Source of the DNA: Azoarcus_F sp036734105
GTDB lineage: Bacteria > Pseudomonadota > Gammaproteobacteria > Burkholderiales > Rhodocyclaceae
DNA length: 64,000 nt
NCBI GenBank assembly: GCA_036734105.1
Contig: DAIMZH010000010.1
Span: 23,581-87,580, forward strand
Direction of reading: 5' to 3'
Shown: piece after piece, positions 7,944 to 17,143 of the stretch
Layout: the number at the start of each line of letters is the position of its first letter
How positions within the stretch are numbered: position 1 is the stretch's first letter
Program-made: the position numbers and the translations under genes
The notes under the pieces: model-generated
What the model saw: the letters and a program-made list of their open reading frames with translations, nothing else
Told to the model about the DNA's origin: nothing
Database searches by the model: none

Positions 7944-9929
7944 ATGATGAGCCTGGTCGATAAGCTTGCTTCCTATTCGGAATGGCGTGGCGAAGTGACA
8001 GCCTCGATAGAGGATTTGCGACAATGGCTGAACCGGTCGGATGTCGGTGATGCGCAAACGGATTTGCGTTTGCGCTATGTTTCGGAGCGTCTCAGGGATG
8101 ACCGACTGACGATTGCCTTCGTTGCCGAGTTCTCACGGGGCAAGTCCGAGTTGATCAATGCAATTTTCTTTGCCGATCTCGGGGGCAGGGTCTTGCCGTC
8201 CAGCGCAGGGCGGACGACCATGTGTCCGACCGAGCTTGAATGGCACGAAGGCGCCAGGCCGCAGATACGGCTTTTGCCCATCGAGACACGACGAAACCGG
8301 GCCACCGTGGCGGAGATGCGTCGCGACGCTGCGCAGTGGACTGCGCATTCGCTTGACCCAACCAACACCCAAAGCCTGCAGACTGCGATGGCGAGAGTGG
8401 GAGAAACCGAGCGGGTGACGGTAGAGGATGCTGGCGAGCTGGGCTTTGATGTGGATGTGACCGGCTTGCAAGGGCTGAAGCCCGATTCCGAAGGTCTGGT
8501 CGAGATTCCGCGATGGCGTCACGCCATTGTTTCTTTTCCCCACCCTTTGCTGGCTCAGGGGCTGGTGGTGCTCGACACGCCGGGGCTGAACGCGATTGGT
8601 GCCGAACCGGAGCTGACGCTGTCCTTGCTGCCCAACGCTCACGCCGTACTGTTTGTGCTGGCGGCCGACACCGGCGTGACGCAAAGTGATATGACAGTCT
8701 GGCGTGATTTCGTGCGTAGCGGAAGGCGTCCGGGGCGTGGTGAATTGGTGGTTCTCAACAAGATTGACGGTTTGTGGGACGGTTTGCGCGATGAAGCGCG
8801 GATCGAGTACGAGATTAACCGTCAGGTGCAGCAGGCTGCTGCCACGCTGGAATTGTCAGCCACACATATCCATCCGGTGTCAGCCCAGAAGGCCTTGGTA
8901 GGGCGTATCGCAAACGATCCGGCACTGGTTAAACGCAGTCGCATCGACGGCCTTGAGCGAGCGCTTGCCGAAGACGTGTTGCCGCTCAAGCGTGAGATTG
9001 TGCGAGACAACACGCTGGTTGAAGTGGACGAGCTGGTGTTGCAGACCCGCGAGTTGCTCAACGCCCGCCTGCAGGGTTTGCAGGACCAGTTGAGAGAGCT
9101 GGGTGATCTGCGTGGCAAGAACCAGGGCGTCATCGAATACATGATGCGCAAGGTGCGTACCGAAAAATCCGAATTCGAGCAGGGGCTGCAAAAATATTAC
9201 GCCGTGCGCAGCGTGTTTTCGACGCTTACCAACAGCCTGCTGGCGCATCTCGGGCTGGATGCTTTGCGCGAGGAGGCCAAACGCACCCGTGAGGCAATGG
9301 ACGCGGCCACCTTTACGCGGGGTCTGAAAACCGCCATGGAGAGCTTTTTTTTGCATCTCAGGGATAATCTGTCGCGTTCAACGGCAGATGTCGGCGAGAT
9401 CACCAACATGCTTGACACCATGTACAAGCGCTTCAGCGTAGAGCATGGTCTGAAATTGACGCGACCAGAGTCTTTTTCCACGCAACGCTACGAGCGCGAG
9501 CTGGACCGTCTGGAGACAGCTTTCAATCGGCAGATCAACACCACGCTGACTTTGCTCACCACAGAGAAGCATACGTTGACGCAGAAGTTCTTCGAAACCG
9601 TCGCGCTTGAGGCGCATCGGACTTTCGAAGGGGCCAATCGCGATGTCGAGCAGTGGCTACGTGCGGTGATGGCACCTCTGGAAACCCAGGTGCGCGAGTA
9701 TCAGCTCCAGCTCAAACGTCGCCTGGAAAGCGTCAAGCGTATTCATCAAGCCACCGATACGCTGGACGATCGGCTGGAGGAGTTGCGTTTGAGCGAAACA
9801 GCAGTGCGCGCGCAAATTGTTACGCTCGAAGATCTCAGAGCGGCAGTGAACGAATCTTTTGCCGAGGCAGGGCTGGGTGTGCCTGTCGAGCGCGCGAAAA
9901 AGACAGGGGCGTCAGGCCGGGCGGCTTGA
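7944..9929 (+). CDS. Bacterial dynamin-like GTPase
   Basis: This 661-residue protein is a dynamin-superfamily GTPase, whose members tubulate, fuse or repair membranes. The P-loop is AEFSRGKS (residues 61-68), with Ala in place of the usual first Gly. G3 is DTPGLNAIG and G4 is NKIDG. After the G domain the protein is almost all predicted helix and coiled coil (LQGLQDQLRELGDLRGKNQG onward), as expected for the neck and trunk of a bacterial dynamin-like protein. I start at ATG 7944 because GGAGA lies 4 nt upstream of the MM pair. The longer open frame overlaps mutM. It is a single-copy gene here, with no paired paralogue beside it. Confidence 0.85.
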   Translation: MMSLVDKLASYSEWRGEVTASIEDLRQWLNRSDVGDAQTDLRLRYVSERLRDDRLTIAFVAEFSRGKSELINAIFFADLGGRVLPSSAGRTTMCPTELEWHEGARPQIRLLPIETRRNRATVAEMRRDAAQWTAHSLDPTNTQSLQTAMARVGETERVTVEDAGELGFDVDVTGLQGLKPDSEGLVEIPRWRHAIVSFPHPLLAQGLVVLDTPGLNAIGAEPELTLSLLPNAHAVLFVLAADTGVTQSDMTVWRDFVRSGRRPGRGELVVLNKIDGLWDGLRDEARIEYEINRQVQQAAATLELSATHIHPVSAQKALVGRIANDPALVKRSRIDGLERALAEDVLPLKREIVRDNTLVEVDELVLQTRELLNARLQGLQDQLRELGDLRGKNQGVIEYMMRKVRTEKSEFEQGLQKYYAVRSVFSTLTNSLLAHLGLDALREEAKRTREAMDAATFTRGLKTAMESFFLHLRDNLSRSTADVGEITNMLDTMYKRFSVEHGLKLTRPESFSTQRYERELDRLETAFNRQINTTLTLLTTEKHTLTQKFFETVALEAHRTFEGANRDVEQWLRAVMAPLETQVREYQLQLKRRLESVKRIHQATDTLDDRLEELRLSETAVRAQIVTLEDLRAAVNESFAEAGLGVPVERAKKTGASGRAA

Positions 9930-9938
9930 CACCCCTGT
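9903..9938. terminator. Possible bidirectional terminator
   Basis: An ACAGGGG(C)GTCA/TGACA(C)CCCTGT-type stem spans the end of the dynamin-like gene and its stop, in the convergent gap with the ferredoxin gene. A second small hairpin (TGAGCG/CGCTCA) follows at 9954-9969. T-runs are weak, so the call is tentative. Confidence 0.4.
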
Positions 9939-9967
9939 TGTTATGCGTATTGATTGAGCGGTAGCGC

Positions 9968-10222
9968 TCAGGCTTCGGCGTTGGTCAGCTTGAGAAACTT
10001 CTCCATGAGTTGTTCCTTGGTTTCGCTGTGGTCGGGGTCCAGCGGGATACAGTCGACCGGGCAGACCTGCTGGCACTGCGGTTCGTCAAAGTGTCCGACG
10101 CATTCGGTGCACTTGGACGGATCGATCTCATAGATCTCTTCGCCCTGGTAGATGGCGCCGTTGGGGCATTCGGGTTCGCATACATCACAGTTGATGCACT
10201 CATCGGTGATTATCAAGGCCAT
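9968..10222 (-). CDS. YfhL-family 4Fe-4S dicluster ferredoxin
   Basis: This 84-residue soluble electron carrier has two [4Fe-4S] sites. The first ligand set is CINCDVCEPECP (Cys9, 12, 15, 19). The second has the stretched spacing CTECVGHFDEPQCQQVCPVDC, typical of the YfhL/Alvin ferredoxins. A lysine/glutamate-rich C-terminal tail (TKEQLMEKFLKL) is also typical. It lies 12 nt after coaD, a very common proteobacterial arrangement, and is the last gene of the M16-rsmD-coaD transcript. Its redox partner cannot be told from the sequence. Confidence 0.93.
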   Translation of the reverse strand: MALIITDECINCDVCEPECPNGAIYQGEEIYEIDPSKCTECVGHFDEPQCQQVCPVDCIPLDPDHSETKEQLMEKFLKLTNAEA

Positions 10223-10234
10223 TTGGGGTTCCTC

Positions 10235-10726
10235 TCAGGGTTTCGTGTTGAACTTGGTGCTGAGCCGTTCCAGAACGACTGGTTGCACAAATTTGCCGAC
10301 ATCGCCACCCAATCTGGCGATTTCCCGCACCATGGTGGCCGATATGAACATGTATTCTTCGGCAGGTGTCAGGAAGACGGTTTCGACATCGGGGTAAAGC
10401 TTGCGGTTCATGCCCGCCATCTGGAATTCGTATTCAAAGTCCGAGACCGCCCTCAGGCCACGCAAGATCACGCGGGCGCCCTGAGCGCGCAGGAAGTTCA
10501 TCAACAGACCGTTGAAGCCGACGATTTCCACGTTGCCGAAGGGTTCGAGGATTTCTCTCGCGATCTCCACCCGCTCGTCCAGCGGGAACAGCGGCGCTTT
10601 GGCAGGGCTTTCGGCGACGCCTACCACTACGCGGTCGAACAACAGCGAGGCGCGACGTACCAGGTCTTCGTGGCCCCGGGTCAGCGGATCGAAGGTGCCC
10701 GGATAAACCGCCACGGTTTGTTTCAT
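10235..10726 (-). CDS. coaD: Phosphopantetheine adenylyltransferase
   Basis: CoaD transfers AMP to 4'-phosphopantetheine, the penultimate step of coenzyme A synthesis. Starting at ATG 10726 (MKQTVAVYPGTFDPLTRGH) the protein has 163 aa, the normal length. The longer frame is only an overlap with rsmD. The nucleotidyl-transferase motifs are GTFDPLTRGH near the N-terminus and ISATMVREIA near the C-terminus. The start codon overlaps the rsmD stop by 4 nt, indicating coupling. Confidence 0.97.
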   Translation of the reverse strand: MKQTVAVYPGTFDPLTRGHEDLVRRASLLFDRVVVGVAESPAKAPLFPLDERVEIAREILEPFGNVEIVGFNGLLMNFLRAQGARVILRGLRAVSDFEYEFQMAGMNRKLYPDVETVFLTPAEEYMFISATMVREIARLGGDVGKFVQPVVLERLSTKFNTKP

Positions 10727-11262
10727 TCGTCTGGTCCTTTCATGAGATGAAAGCACACCTGCCCGGCCCGGCCGGAGCGAACGGTCTGCCACTGTCCCAG
10801 TTTGTCGAGCGGGGTTTCCGCCTCGACATAGAGCCAGCCATCCGGTTTGACAAGTTTCCCGAGCAAAGGCTGAAGTTGATCGAGCCAGCCCTGACGATAA
10901 GGTGGGTCGAGAAACAACAGATCAAAGCGACGGGAGCATCTGCGGGCGAATTCTACCGCATCGTCACGTACGATCTCTACATGCGACGCCTGAAGGGTCT
11001 TTTTGGCATCGCGTAGCGCCTCAAAGGCAAGCGGGTTGCGTTCGACCAATATCACCGAGTTTGCGCGGCGAGAGGCAGCCTCGAAACCGAGCACGCCAGT
11101 GCCCGCGAAGAGGTCAAGACAGTCCAGGCCTTCGAGATCTTGCCCTAGCCAGTTGAAGAGTGTTTCGCGCACACGATCCGGGGTGGGCCTCAAGCCGCTC
11201 ACTTTGGCGATTGGCAACAAGCGGGATCGCCACTCACCACCGCAAATCCGAACCCGGCTCAA
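10723..11262 (-). CDS. rsmD: 16S rRNA (guanine-966-N2)-methyltransferase
   Basis: RsmD methylates G966 of 16S rRNA in the assembled small subunit. The 179-residue protein has the family N-terminus ICGGEWRSRLL, the LRPTPDRVRETLFNWL segment, the SAM-binding loop DLFAGTGVLGFEA and the catalytic DPPY (FLDPPYRQG). Its start overlaps the preceding M16 gene by 4 nt, and its stop overlaps coaD by 4 nt. The rsmD-coaD pair is conserved in proteobacteria. Confidence 0.96.
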   Translation of the reverse strand: MSRVRICGGEWRSRLLPIAKVSGLRPTPDRVRETLFNWLGQDLEGLDCLDLFAGTGVLGFEAASRRANSVILVERNPLAFEALRDAKKTLQASHVEIVRDDAVEFARRCSRRFDLLFLDPPYRQGWLDQLQPLLGKLVKPDGWLYVEAETPLDKLGQWQTVRSGRAGQVCFHLMKGPDE

Positions 11263-12602
11263 TTGTCGGCCGCGCCACTATCTGCGCGGTCTCCCTCGCC
11301 TCCGGCGACAACCGTAATCAAGTGCTCGGGCCTGACTCTGCGCGAAAAGGCGTCTTGCACCTGTTCGGCGGTGACGGCTGCGGCGAGTTTCGGGTAGGTG
11401 TCCAGCCAGTCAAGCGGAAGACCGTAAAAACCGATCATGGCAACGTGATCGAGGATCTTGCGGTTCGAATCCAGGCGCAGGCCAAAGCCATTGATGATGT
11501 TGTTCTGAGCGGCCTCTAGTTCTTCCTGGGAGGGGCCATCCGCAATGAAGTCGGTGAGCACACGCCTGACGACCTCAAGCGCTGATTCGGTCTGCGCTCC
11601 ACGGGTCTGCAGTCCGATCTGGAACGGGCCGGCTACACGATGAGGATGAAAGAAGCTGAACACGCTGTAGGCGTAGCCGCGTGCATCCCGCACCTCCTTG
11701 GTCAGGCGTGAGGTAAAACCACCCCCGCCCAGCACATGGTTGCCCACCAGCAAGGGGTAGTAATCCGGGTCGTCACGACTCATGCCCGGCATGCCGACCG
11801 CGATGTGCGCTTGCGCCGACGGGTTGGCAATGCGAATGGTGGCAGCCTGAGGCATGGCTGGCTCGGTGATCGCAGGCGCGGGCGTGCCTGCTGGTAGCGC
11901 GCGGGTGAGCGCGTCGGCAATCGCGGCGGCGCCTTCCCTGTCGGTGTCGCCCACGATGGTGATGGTCGCGTTGGTGGTGACATAGTACCGACGGTGAAAG
12001 TCCAGCAGGTCTGCACGACTGATGGCGCTCAGTGATGCTTCCGTGCTTTGGTTGCCATAGGGGTGTTCCGGATAGATTGCGGCGCTGAAGGCGCGAGCGG
12101 ACAGGGTGGCTGGGCGGGTCAGGGATTCACGCAGACCGGCAAGGCTGCGGGCGCGCTCGCGCTCCAGCGCATCTTCAGGAAAAGTCGGCTTTGCCAGCAG
12201 CTTGGCAGCCAGCGTGATGGCTGCATCCCGCTCCGCATCGCTGGACAAGGTTCTCAGGCTGAGGCTGCTGCGGTCGCGGTCAGTGCTGCCGCCTATCTGT
12301 GCGCCGAGGTCGGCTATGGCGTCCGCTATGGCTTGTTCGTCCAGGTCGATTGTACCGGTCTCAAGCAGCCCCCGGGTCATTGACGCCAGCCCCTCAAGTC
12401 CGGCGGTGTCCAGCGAACTGCCGGCGGCGAAGTCTACCTGGATGTCGAGCATGGGTAGTTCGCGGCTCTGGACGAAATACACGCGGGCGCCCGAGTCGCT
12501 CAGCCAGTGTTCGATATTGACGCCTGCTTGTGCAGAGGTGGCACTGAGTGTGCCAACAATGGCGATGCCAGCGGCGATTGCCCTGATGCCTTCGGTAATC
12601 AT
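11259..12602 (-). CDS. M16-family zinc-peptidase-like protein lacking HXXEH
   Basis: This 447-residue protein has a signal peptide (cleaved after SAQA) and an M16 (pitrilysin/processing-peptidase) fold. No HXXEH zinc motif is visible where expected: the segment reads GLEGLASMTRGLLETG. A later conserved stretch is ALTVVAGD-like, and a YGNQSTEASLSAISRADLL segment aligns with the family. It is probably the non-catalytic partner of the intact peptidase encoded 38 nt upstream, like the alpha/beta pairs of processing peptidases. It is coupled to rsmD by a 4-nt overlap. Substrates are unknown. Confidence 0.88.
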   Translation of the reverse strand: MITEGIRAIAAGIAIVGTLSATSAQAGVNIEHWLSDSGARVYFVQSRELPMLDIQVDFAAGSSLDTAGLEGLASMTRGLLETGTIDLDEQAIADAIADLGAQIGGSTDRDRSSLSLRTLSSDAERDAAITLAAKLLAKPTFPEDALERERARSLAGLRESLTRPATLSARAFSAAIYPEHPYGNQSTEASLSAISRADLLDFHRRYYVTTNATITIVGDTDREGAAAIADALTRALPAGTPAPAITEPAMPQAATIRIANPSAQAHIAVGMPGMSRDDPDYYPLLVGNHVLGGGGFTSRLTKEVRDARGYAYSVFSFFHPHRVAGPFQIGLQTRGAQTESALEVVRRVLTDFIADGPSQEELEAAQNNIINGFGLRLDSNRKILDHVAMIGFYGLPLDWLDTYPKLAAAVTAEQVQDAFSRRVRPEHLITVVAGGEGDRADSGAADN

Positions 12603-12640
12603 CTTGTGTCTTGCTCCCGATGCTGTGCTTGCGTGCTTGA

Positions 12641-14002
12641 TCAGTAGTTGCCGGGTGGCTGAGAGGCGGCTGCAGTGGGGGATGACAGCGGCACGAGCTC
12701 TGCGCGGGTCAGCATTTGCGGGTCAAAAAACCGGCGCGCAACATCTTGTACCTGCTCAGCGGTGACACGCCGGATGCCGTCCAGCATCGCCTCGTCGTCA
12801 CGCCACGAGAAACCCGCCATCTCCAGAAAACCGATTTCCATGGCCTGACCCATCAATGAGTCGCGCTTGAAAACCTGACCCGCAACTGCCTGGGTGACCA
12901 CTCTGCGCAACTCGTCATCGGTGATTCCCTCTTCAGCCACGAGCCGCAACTGGTCGAGCAGGGAAGCTTCGAGTTCAGTCACGCTGTGGCCGGCTGCCGG
13001 TGTGCCAATCAGGGCGAACAGCGACGGGCCACGTCCGGTGGCGCCGTAACTTGCTCCGGCTGACACCGCCACCCGTTGTTCTCGGACGAGGTGTCGCGGC
13101 AGTCGCGCGCCATCATAGCCATCAAGCACCGCAGCCAGCACTTGCAATGCATAGGCGTCAGTGTCGGCGTGGGCGTCACGCAGCGAAGGCACCGGCCAGG
13201 CGAGCGCGAGCATGGGTAGCTCGGCTGGAGCACGCACAATGGTGTGGCGCGGGCCATGCTGGGGGGGCTCCCCTGGAATGCGGCGATCGGGTAATGCGCG
13301 CTGCGCAATGGCGCCATAGTGCTGCCGGGCGAGTTCGAACACCGTTTGGTGATCAACGTCGCCCACGACCACCAAAGTCGCGTTATTGGGGGCATACCAG
13401 TCGTCATACCAGCGTTGCGCGTCATCCAGCGTGTAGGCTTCGATGTCCGTCATCCAGCCTATGATGGGTCTACGGTAGGGATGGGCCTGAAGGGCTGTGG
13501 CCATAAGCTGTTCGAAGACCAGTGAGCGTGGGTTGTCGTCGGTACGTAGCCGACGCTCTTCCTTGACCACTTCGACCTCGGGCAGGAATTGCGCCAGGCT
13601 GAGCTGCAGGTTGACCATACGGTCTGCTTCCAGGGCCATCATCTGGTCGAGGTGTGCTGGCGGGATCTGCTGAAAATAAGCGGTGTAGTCGCGGCTGGTA
13701 AAGGCGTTGTCGCGTCCACCCACGGCCGACACCCGCCGATTGAATTCCCCCGGACCCACCGTTTGGGTTCCCTTGAACATCATGTGTTCAAGCATGTGCG
13801 CTATGCCGGACCGCCCGTCCGGTTCATCCATCGAGCCTGCCTGATACCACACCATATGCACCACAGAGGGGGCTCGTCGGTCTTCCTTGACAATAACCTT
13901 CATGCCGTTTTCAAGGAATGTTTCAAAGGGGTTTGCGCTCGCCGGCGTGGTCAGCACCAGCGCGGCGGCAAGCCCTGTCAAGGCAAACAGTCGGTTACGC
14001 AT
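12641..14002 (-). CDS. M16-family zinc metallopeptidase, exported
   Basis: This is the catalytic member of the pair. It has 453 aa from ATG 14002 (MRNRLFALTGLAAALVLTTP), preceded by a GGAT-type Shine-Dalgarno. Another in-frame ATG lies 15 nt upstream. A signal peptide ends at about PASANP. The inverted zinc motif HMLEH (SGIAHMLEHMMFKG) is intact, and the YTAYFQQIPPAHL and ADRMVNLQL segments are typical M16 features. It probably degrades or processes peptides in the periplasm together with the inactive-looking neighbour. Transcription is divergent from ftsY. Confidence 0.92.
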   Translation of the reverse strand: MRNRLFALTGLAAALVLTTPASANPFETFLENGMKVIVKEDRRAPSVVHMVWYQAGSMDEPDGRSGIAHMLEHMMFKGTQTVGPGEFNRRVSAVGGRDNAFTSRDYTAYFQQIPPAHLDQMMALEADRMVNLQLSLAQFLPEVEVVKEERRLRTDDNPRSLVFEQLMATALQAHPYRRPIIGWMTDIEAYTLDDAQRWYDDWYAPNNATLVVVGDVDHQTVFELARQHYGAIAQRALPDRRIPGEPPQHGPRHTIVRAPAELPMLALAWPVPSLRDAHADTDAYALQVLAAVLDGYDGARLPRHLVREQRVAVSAGASYGATGRGPSLFALIGTPAAGHSVTELEASLLDQLRLVAEEGITDDELRRVVTQAVAGQVFKRDSLMGQAMEIGFLEMAGFSWRDDEAMLDGIRRVTAEQVQDVARRFFDPQMLTRAELVPLSSPTAAASQPPGNY

Positions 14003-14122
14003 CTCGATATCCTGCATCTGATAAAATCATGAGCTTATTCGCGTGGCGCAACGCCCGGGGCCGCTATCTTAGCGTCAACCGGCTGGCCAGGCGCCACTTG
14101 CCCCTTATTGACCGGACCCATC

Positions 14123-15319
14123 ATGTTTGGTTTCCTCAAGAAAAAACCCAAGCCCGAAACTCCTTCTCCCGTCGTTGAGCCGAACGAGGCCGCTGCACAA
14201 CAGCACATGCCGGATGAGGTCGTGGCTGAGCGAGTTGCGCCAGCCCCCGGACCGCAAGTTGACCAGCCACAGCAGGCCGTGGCCGAAGTGGCACCGGCTA
14301 TGCCCGCGCCAGAGCCTGAACGAAAGCCGGAGCCAAAGCCGGAGCCAAAGCCCCCGGTGACTGCAAGCGAGCCTGCAGCACCAGCCAAGCTGTCGTGGGC
14401 AGAACGTCTCAAGGCCGGGCTGAGCCGCACCCGTCAGCAGATCGGCGGAGGCCTGGCCAACCTCTTTGGTTTGCGCAAGATCGACGAGGACTTGCTTGAG
14501 GAACTGGAAAGCACGCTATTGATGGCCGACTGTGGTGTCGAGGCCACCCAGTATCTGATCGATGAGCTACGCCGTCGCTGGAAGCGCGACCATCTTGAAA
14601 CCGCAGATCAGCTTCAAAAGGCATTGGCTGACTGCCTGTACGGGATTCTCGCGCCACTTGAGCAACCCTTGCAGGTGGATGGGCACAAACCCTTCGTCAT
14701 CATGATTGCGGGCGTCAACGGGTCAGGCAAGACCACCTCGATTGGCAAACTGGCCAAACATTTTCAGGCACAGGGCAAGAGCGTGCTGCTGGCAGCGGGA
14801 GACACTTTCCGGGCTGCCGCGCGCGAGCAACTGCAAACCTGGGGCGAGCGCAACAATGTGACCGTGGTGGCGCAGGATTCGGGCGATTCGGCCGCAGTCA
14901 TCTACGACGCAGTCAATGCCGCCAAGGCACGTGGCATAGACGTGGTGCTGGCCGACACCGCAGGGCGGCTGCCAACCCAGCTTCATCTCATGGAGGAGAT
15001 CGCCAAGGTACGACGTGTCATCGCCAAGGCGCTGCCAGGTGCACCCCATGAGGTCTTGCTGGTGCTGGATGCCAACATCGGACAGAACGCACTGACCCAG
15101 GTAAAAGCCTTTGACTCAGCAGTCGGGGTCACCGGTCTGGTGTTAACCAAGCTGGATGGCACTGCCAAGGGAGGTGTGGTGGCAGCAATTGCCCGTCAGA
15201 CCCCCAAACCTCTGCGCTATATCGGTGTGGGTGAAGGCATCGACGATCTGCAACCCTTCCGCACCCGTGAATTTGTCGATGCCCTGTTTGCCCAGCCCTC
15301 ATCCAGTAAAGAAAAATGA
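14123..15319 (+). CDS. ftsY: Signal recognition particle receptor FtsY
   Basis: FtsY docks SRP-ribosome complexes at the inner membrane. From ATG 14123 (MFGFLKKKPK) it has 398 aa. The N-terminal ~90 residues form an acidic, Pro/Glu/Lys-rich A domain with tandem EPKP units. The NG domain then carries GVNGSGKTTSIGKLA (P-loop), DTFRAAAREQL, DTAGRLPTQ and TKLDGTAKGG. The upstream TTG at 14108 is less likely than this ATG. It is the first gene of the ftsY-ftsE-ftsX set, divergent from the M16 operon. Confidence 0.97.
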   Translation: MFGFLKKKPKPETPSPVVEPNEAAAQQHMPDEVVAERVAPAPGPQVDQPQQAVAEVAPAMPAPEPERKPEPKPEPKPPVTASEPAAPAKLSWAERLKAGLSRTRQQIGGGLANLFGLRKIDEDLLEELESTLLMADCGVEATQYLIDELRRRWKRDHLETADQLQKALADCLYGILAPLEQPLQVDGHKPFVIMIAGVNGSGKTTSIGKLAKHFQAQGKSVLLAAGDTFRAAAREQLQTWGERNNVTVVAQDSGDSAAVIYDAVNAAKARGIDVVLADTAGRLPTQLHLMEEIAKVRRVIAKALPGAPHEVLLVLDANIGQNALTQVKAFDSAVGVTGLVLTKLDGTAKGGVVAAIARQTPKPLRYIGVGEGIDDLQPFRTREFVDALFAQPSSSKEK

Positions 15320-15427
15320 GCCCACTACGCTGCTGCGTTGTCCAAAGCTTTGGCAGTGGTATCCGTCGCACAGCCGATGTTGATGGTTTTTTTGGGTACT
15401 TGATTTGCGTATGCACCGAGGTATCAC

Positions 15428-16093
15428 GTGATCGTCTTTGAGGATGTGGTCAAGCGTTATCCGGGCAATTATGTTGCGCTTGCCGGCGTCAGCTTTGAGG
15501 TCCGGCATGGTGAGTTTGCGGTGCTGTCCGGTCACTCCGGCGCAGGCAAGAGCACCTTGCTCAAGCTCATCCCGGTGATCGAACGGCCAACCGAGGGGGC
15601 AGTGAAGATCAACGGGCAGGATGTATCGCAACTGCGGGCAGCGGCGATCCCTTACCTGAGACGAAATCTTGGCCTTGTGCTGCAGGACAGCCGTCTGTTG
15701 TTTGACCGCAGTGTTTTCGAAAACGTATTGCTGCCGCTGGCCATTACCGGGCTTCCGCCGCGTGATGCGGCCCGGCGGGTCAGTGCCGCGCTGGAACGGG
15801 TCGGCCTTGCCGGGCGGGAGCGCGAGATGCCTGCAGGCTTGTCTGGTGGCGAACAGCAACGCGTGGCGATTGCACGTGCCATCGTCAATCGACCATCGGT
15901 GTTGATAGCCGATGAGCCGACCGCGCATCTTGATAGAGGCTATGCTTCCGAGATTGCTGCCTTGTTCAAGTCATTTAACGAGGCTGGCGTGACCGTCATC
16001 GTTTCCACCCACGACGAAAGCCTTTTTGCGGGGCTCAACCCACGTCGGTTGGCCTTGGCCAAGGGCATACTGGTCGGAGATTCGTCATGCTGA
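15428..16093 (+). CDS. ftsE: Cell division ATP-binding protein FtsE
   Basis: FtsE is the ABC ATPase that, with FtsX, activates septal peptidoglycan hydrolases at the divisome. The 221-aa product starts with GTG. It carries Walker A GHSGAGKST, signature LSGGEQQR, Walker B VLIADEPT and the switch His (STHDESLF). Its 3' end overlaps ftsX by 7 nt. The 108-nt gap after ftsY holds nothing obvious beyond a possible start region. Confidence 0.96.
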   Translation: MIVFEDVVKRYPGNYVALAGVSFEVRHGEFAVLSGHSGAGKSTLLKLIPVIERPTEGAVKINGQDVSQLRAAAIPYLRRNLGLVLQDSRLLFDRSVFENVLLPLAITGLPPRDAARRVSAALERVGLAGREREMPAGLSGGEQQRVAIARAIVNRPSVLIADEPTAHLDRGYASEIAALFKSFNEAGVTVIVSTHDESLFAGLNPRRLALAKGILVGDSSC

Positions 16094-16989
16094 ACTGGCT
16101 ACAGATGCACTGGCGGGCTTTCCATCTAGCGCTCAGGCGCTTGCTTCGTCAGCCGGTCGGCACGGTCTTGTCGGCGCTGGTGGTAGGCATTGCGCTGTCC
16201 TTGCCGGCGGCCGGATACCTGTTGCTGGAAAACCTCGCGACGCTGGCCAGAGGGGTGTCAGGAACACCGGAGATCAGCCTGTTCATGCACGACGACGCGG
16301 GCGACGCGCAACTGGCCGACATTGAGCGCAGATTGCAGGGGGATTCCCAAGTGGCCAGCTACCGCTTTGTTTCCCGCAGCGAGGCACTCGAACAACTGTC
16401 TCGTAGCGGGCTGGGTGACGTGCTCGGCGGGCTTAGCCGCAACCCGTTGCCCGATGCTTTTGTGGTGGCGCCGCGCGGGGATGATCCGGAATTCTATCGC
16501 GCCCTGGCCGAACGCTTTCGAGACTGGCCGGCGATTGAACATGTGCAGCTCGATTCCGAATGGGTCGAACGTCTGTATGCCCTGATCGAGCTTGGAAAGT
16601 CAGTCGTTCTGATGCTGGCCGGCCTGCTCGGGTTTGCGCTGGTTGTCGTCACCTTCAACACCATCCGTCTGCAGATACTCACCCAGCGTCAGGAGATCGA
16701 GGTCTCCCGCCTGCTTGGGGCGACCGATCCCTTCATCCGACGGCCGTTCTACTGGTTTGGCAGCCTGCAGGGTTTGCTGGGTGGCGTGGTGGCGTGGGCC
16801 ACCGTGCAGGCAATGATAGACGCCCTGAGTGTGCCGGTTGATGGGCTGGCGCGCACCTACGGCGCGGTTTTCGAGTTGTCCGGCCCGGATTTGTCAGCCA
16901 CGCTCGTCATTCTCGGCTTTGCTGCGTTTCTGGGCTGGCTAGGCAGCGCCATCTCGGTGCGCCGCCATCTGGCCGAACGCTTGCAGTAG
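16087..16989 (+). CDS. ftsX: Cell division protein FtsX
   Basis: FtsX is the membrane subunit of the FtsEX complex. The protein has 300 aa and four predicted membrane segments: one near residues 20-40 (PVGTVLSALVVGIALSLPAA) and three in the C-terminal half (SVVLMLAGLLGFALVVV, SLQGLLGGVVAWATVQA, LVILGFAAFLGWLGSAI). A periplasmic loop between TM1 and TM2 (about residues 45-155) would contact hydrolase activators. It is translationally coupled to ftsE. The ORF is intact and of usual length. Confidence 0.95.
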   Translation: MLNWLQMHWRAFHLALRRLLRQPVGTVLSALVVGIALSLPAAGYLLLENLATLARGVSGTPEISLFMHDDAGDAQLADIERRLQGDSQVASYRFVSRSEALEQLSRSGLGDVLGGLSRNPLPDAFVVAPRGDDPEFYRALAERFRDWPAIEHVQLDSEWVERLYALIELGKSVVLMLAGLLGFALVVVTFNTIRLQILTQRQEIEVSRLLGATDPFIRRPFYWFGSLQGLLGGVVAWATVQAMIDALSVPVDGLARTYGAVFELSGPDLSATLVILGFAAFLGWLGSAISVRRHLAERLQ

Positions 16990-17143
16990 GAGGTCGGCCG
17001 GCACCCCGTCCGGTGCCTGGCCTGGCCAGCAGAAACCGCCTTTGACCGCTCGCCATGCTCTTGATTTCGTGGCAAACGCCCAGGTGCCGTGGCTTTGGTT
17101 GGACTCACCCAGCGGATGCGTCCAAATGCGGTTGCGAGGATCG

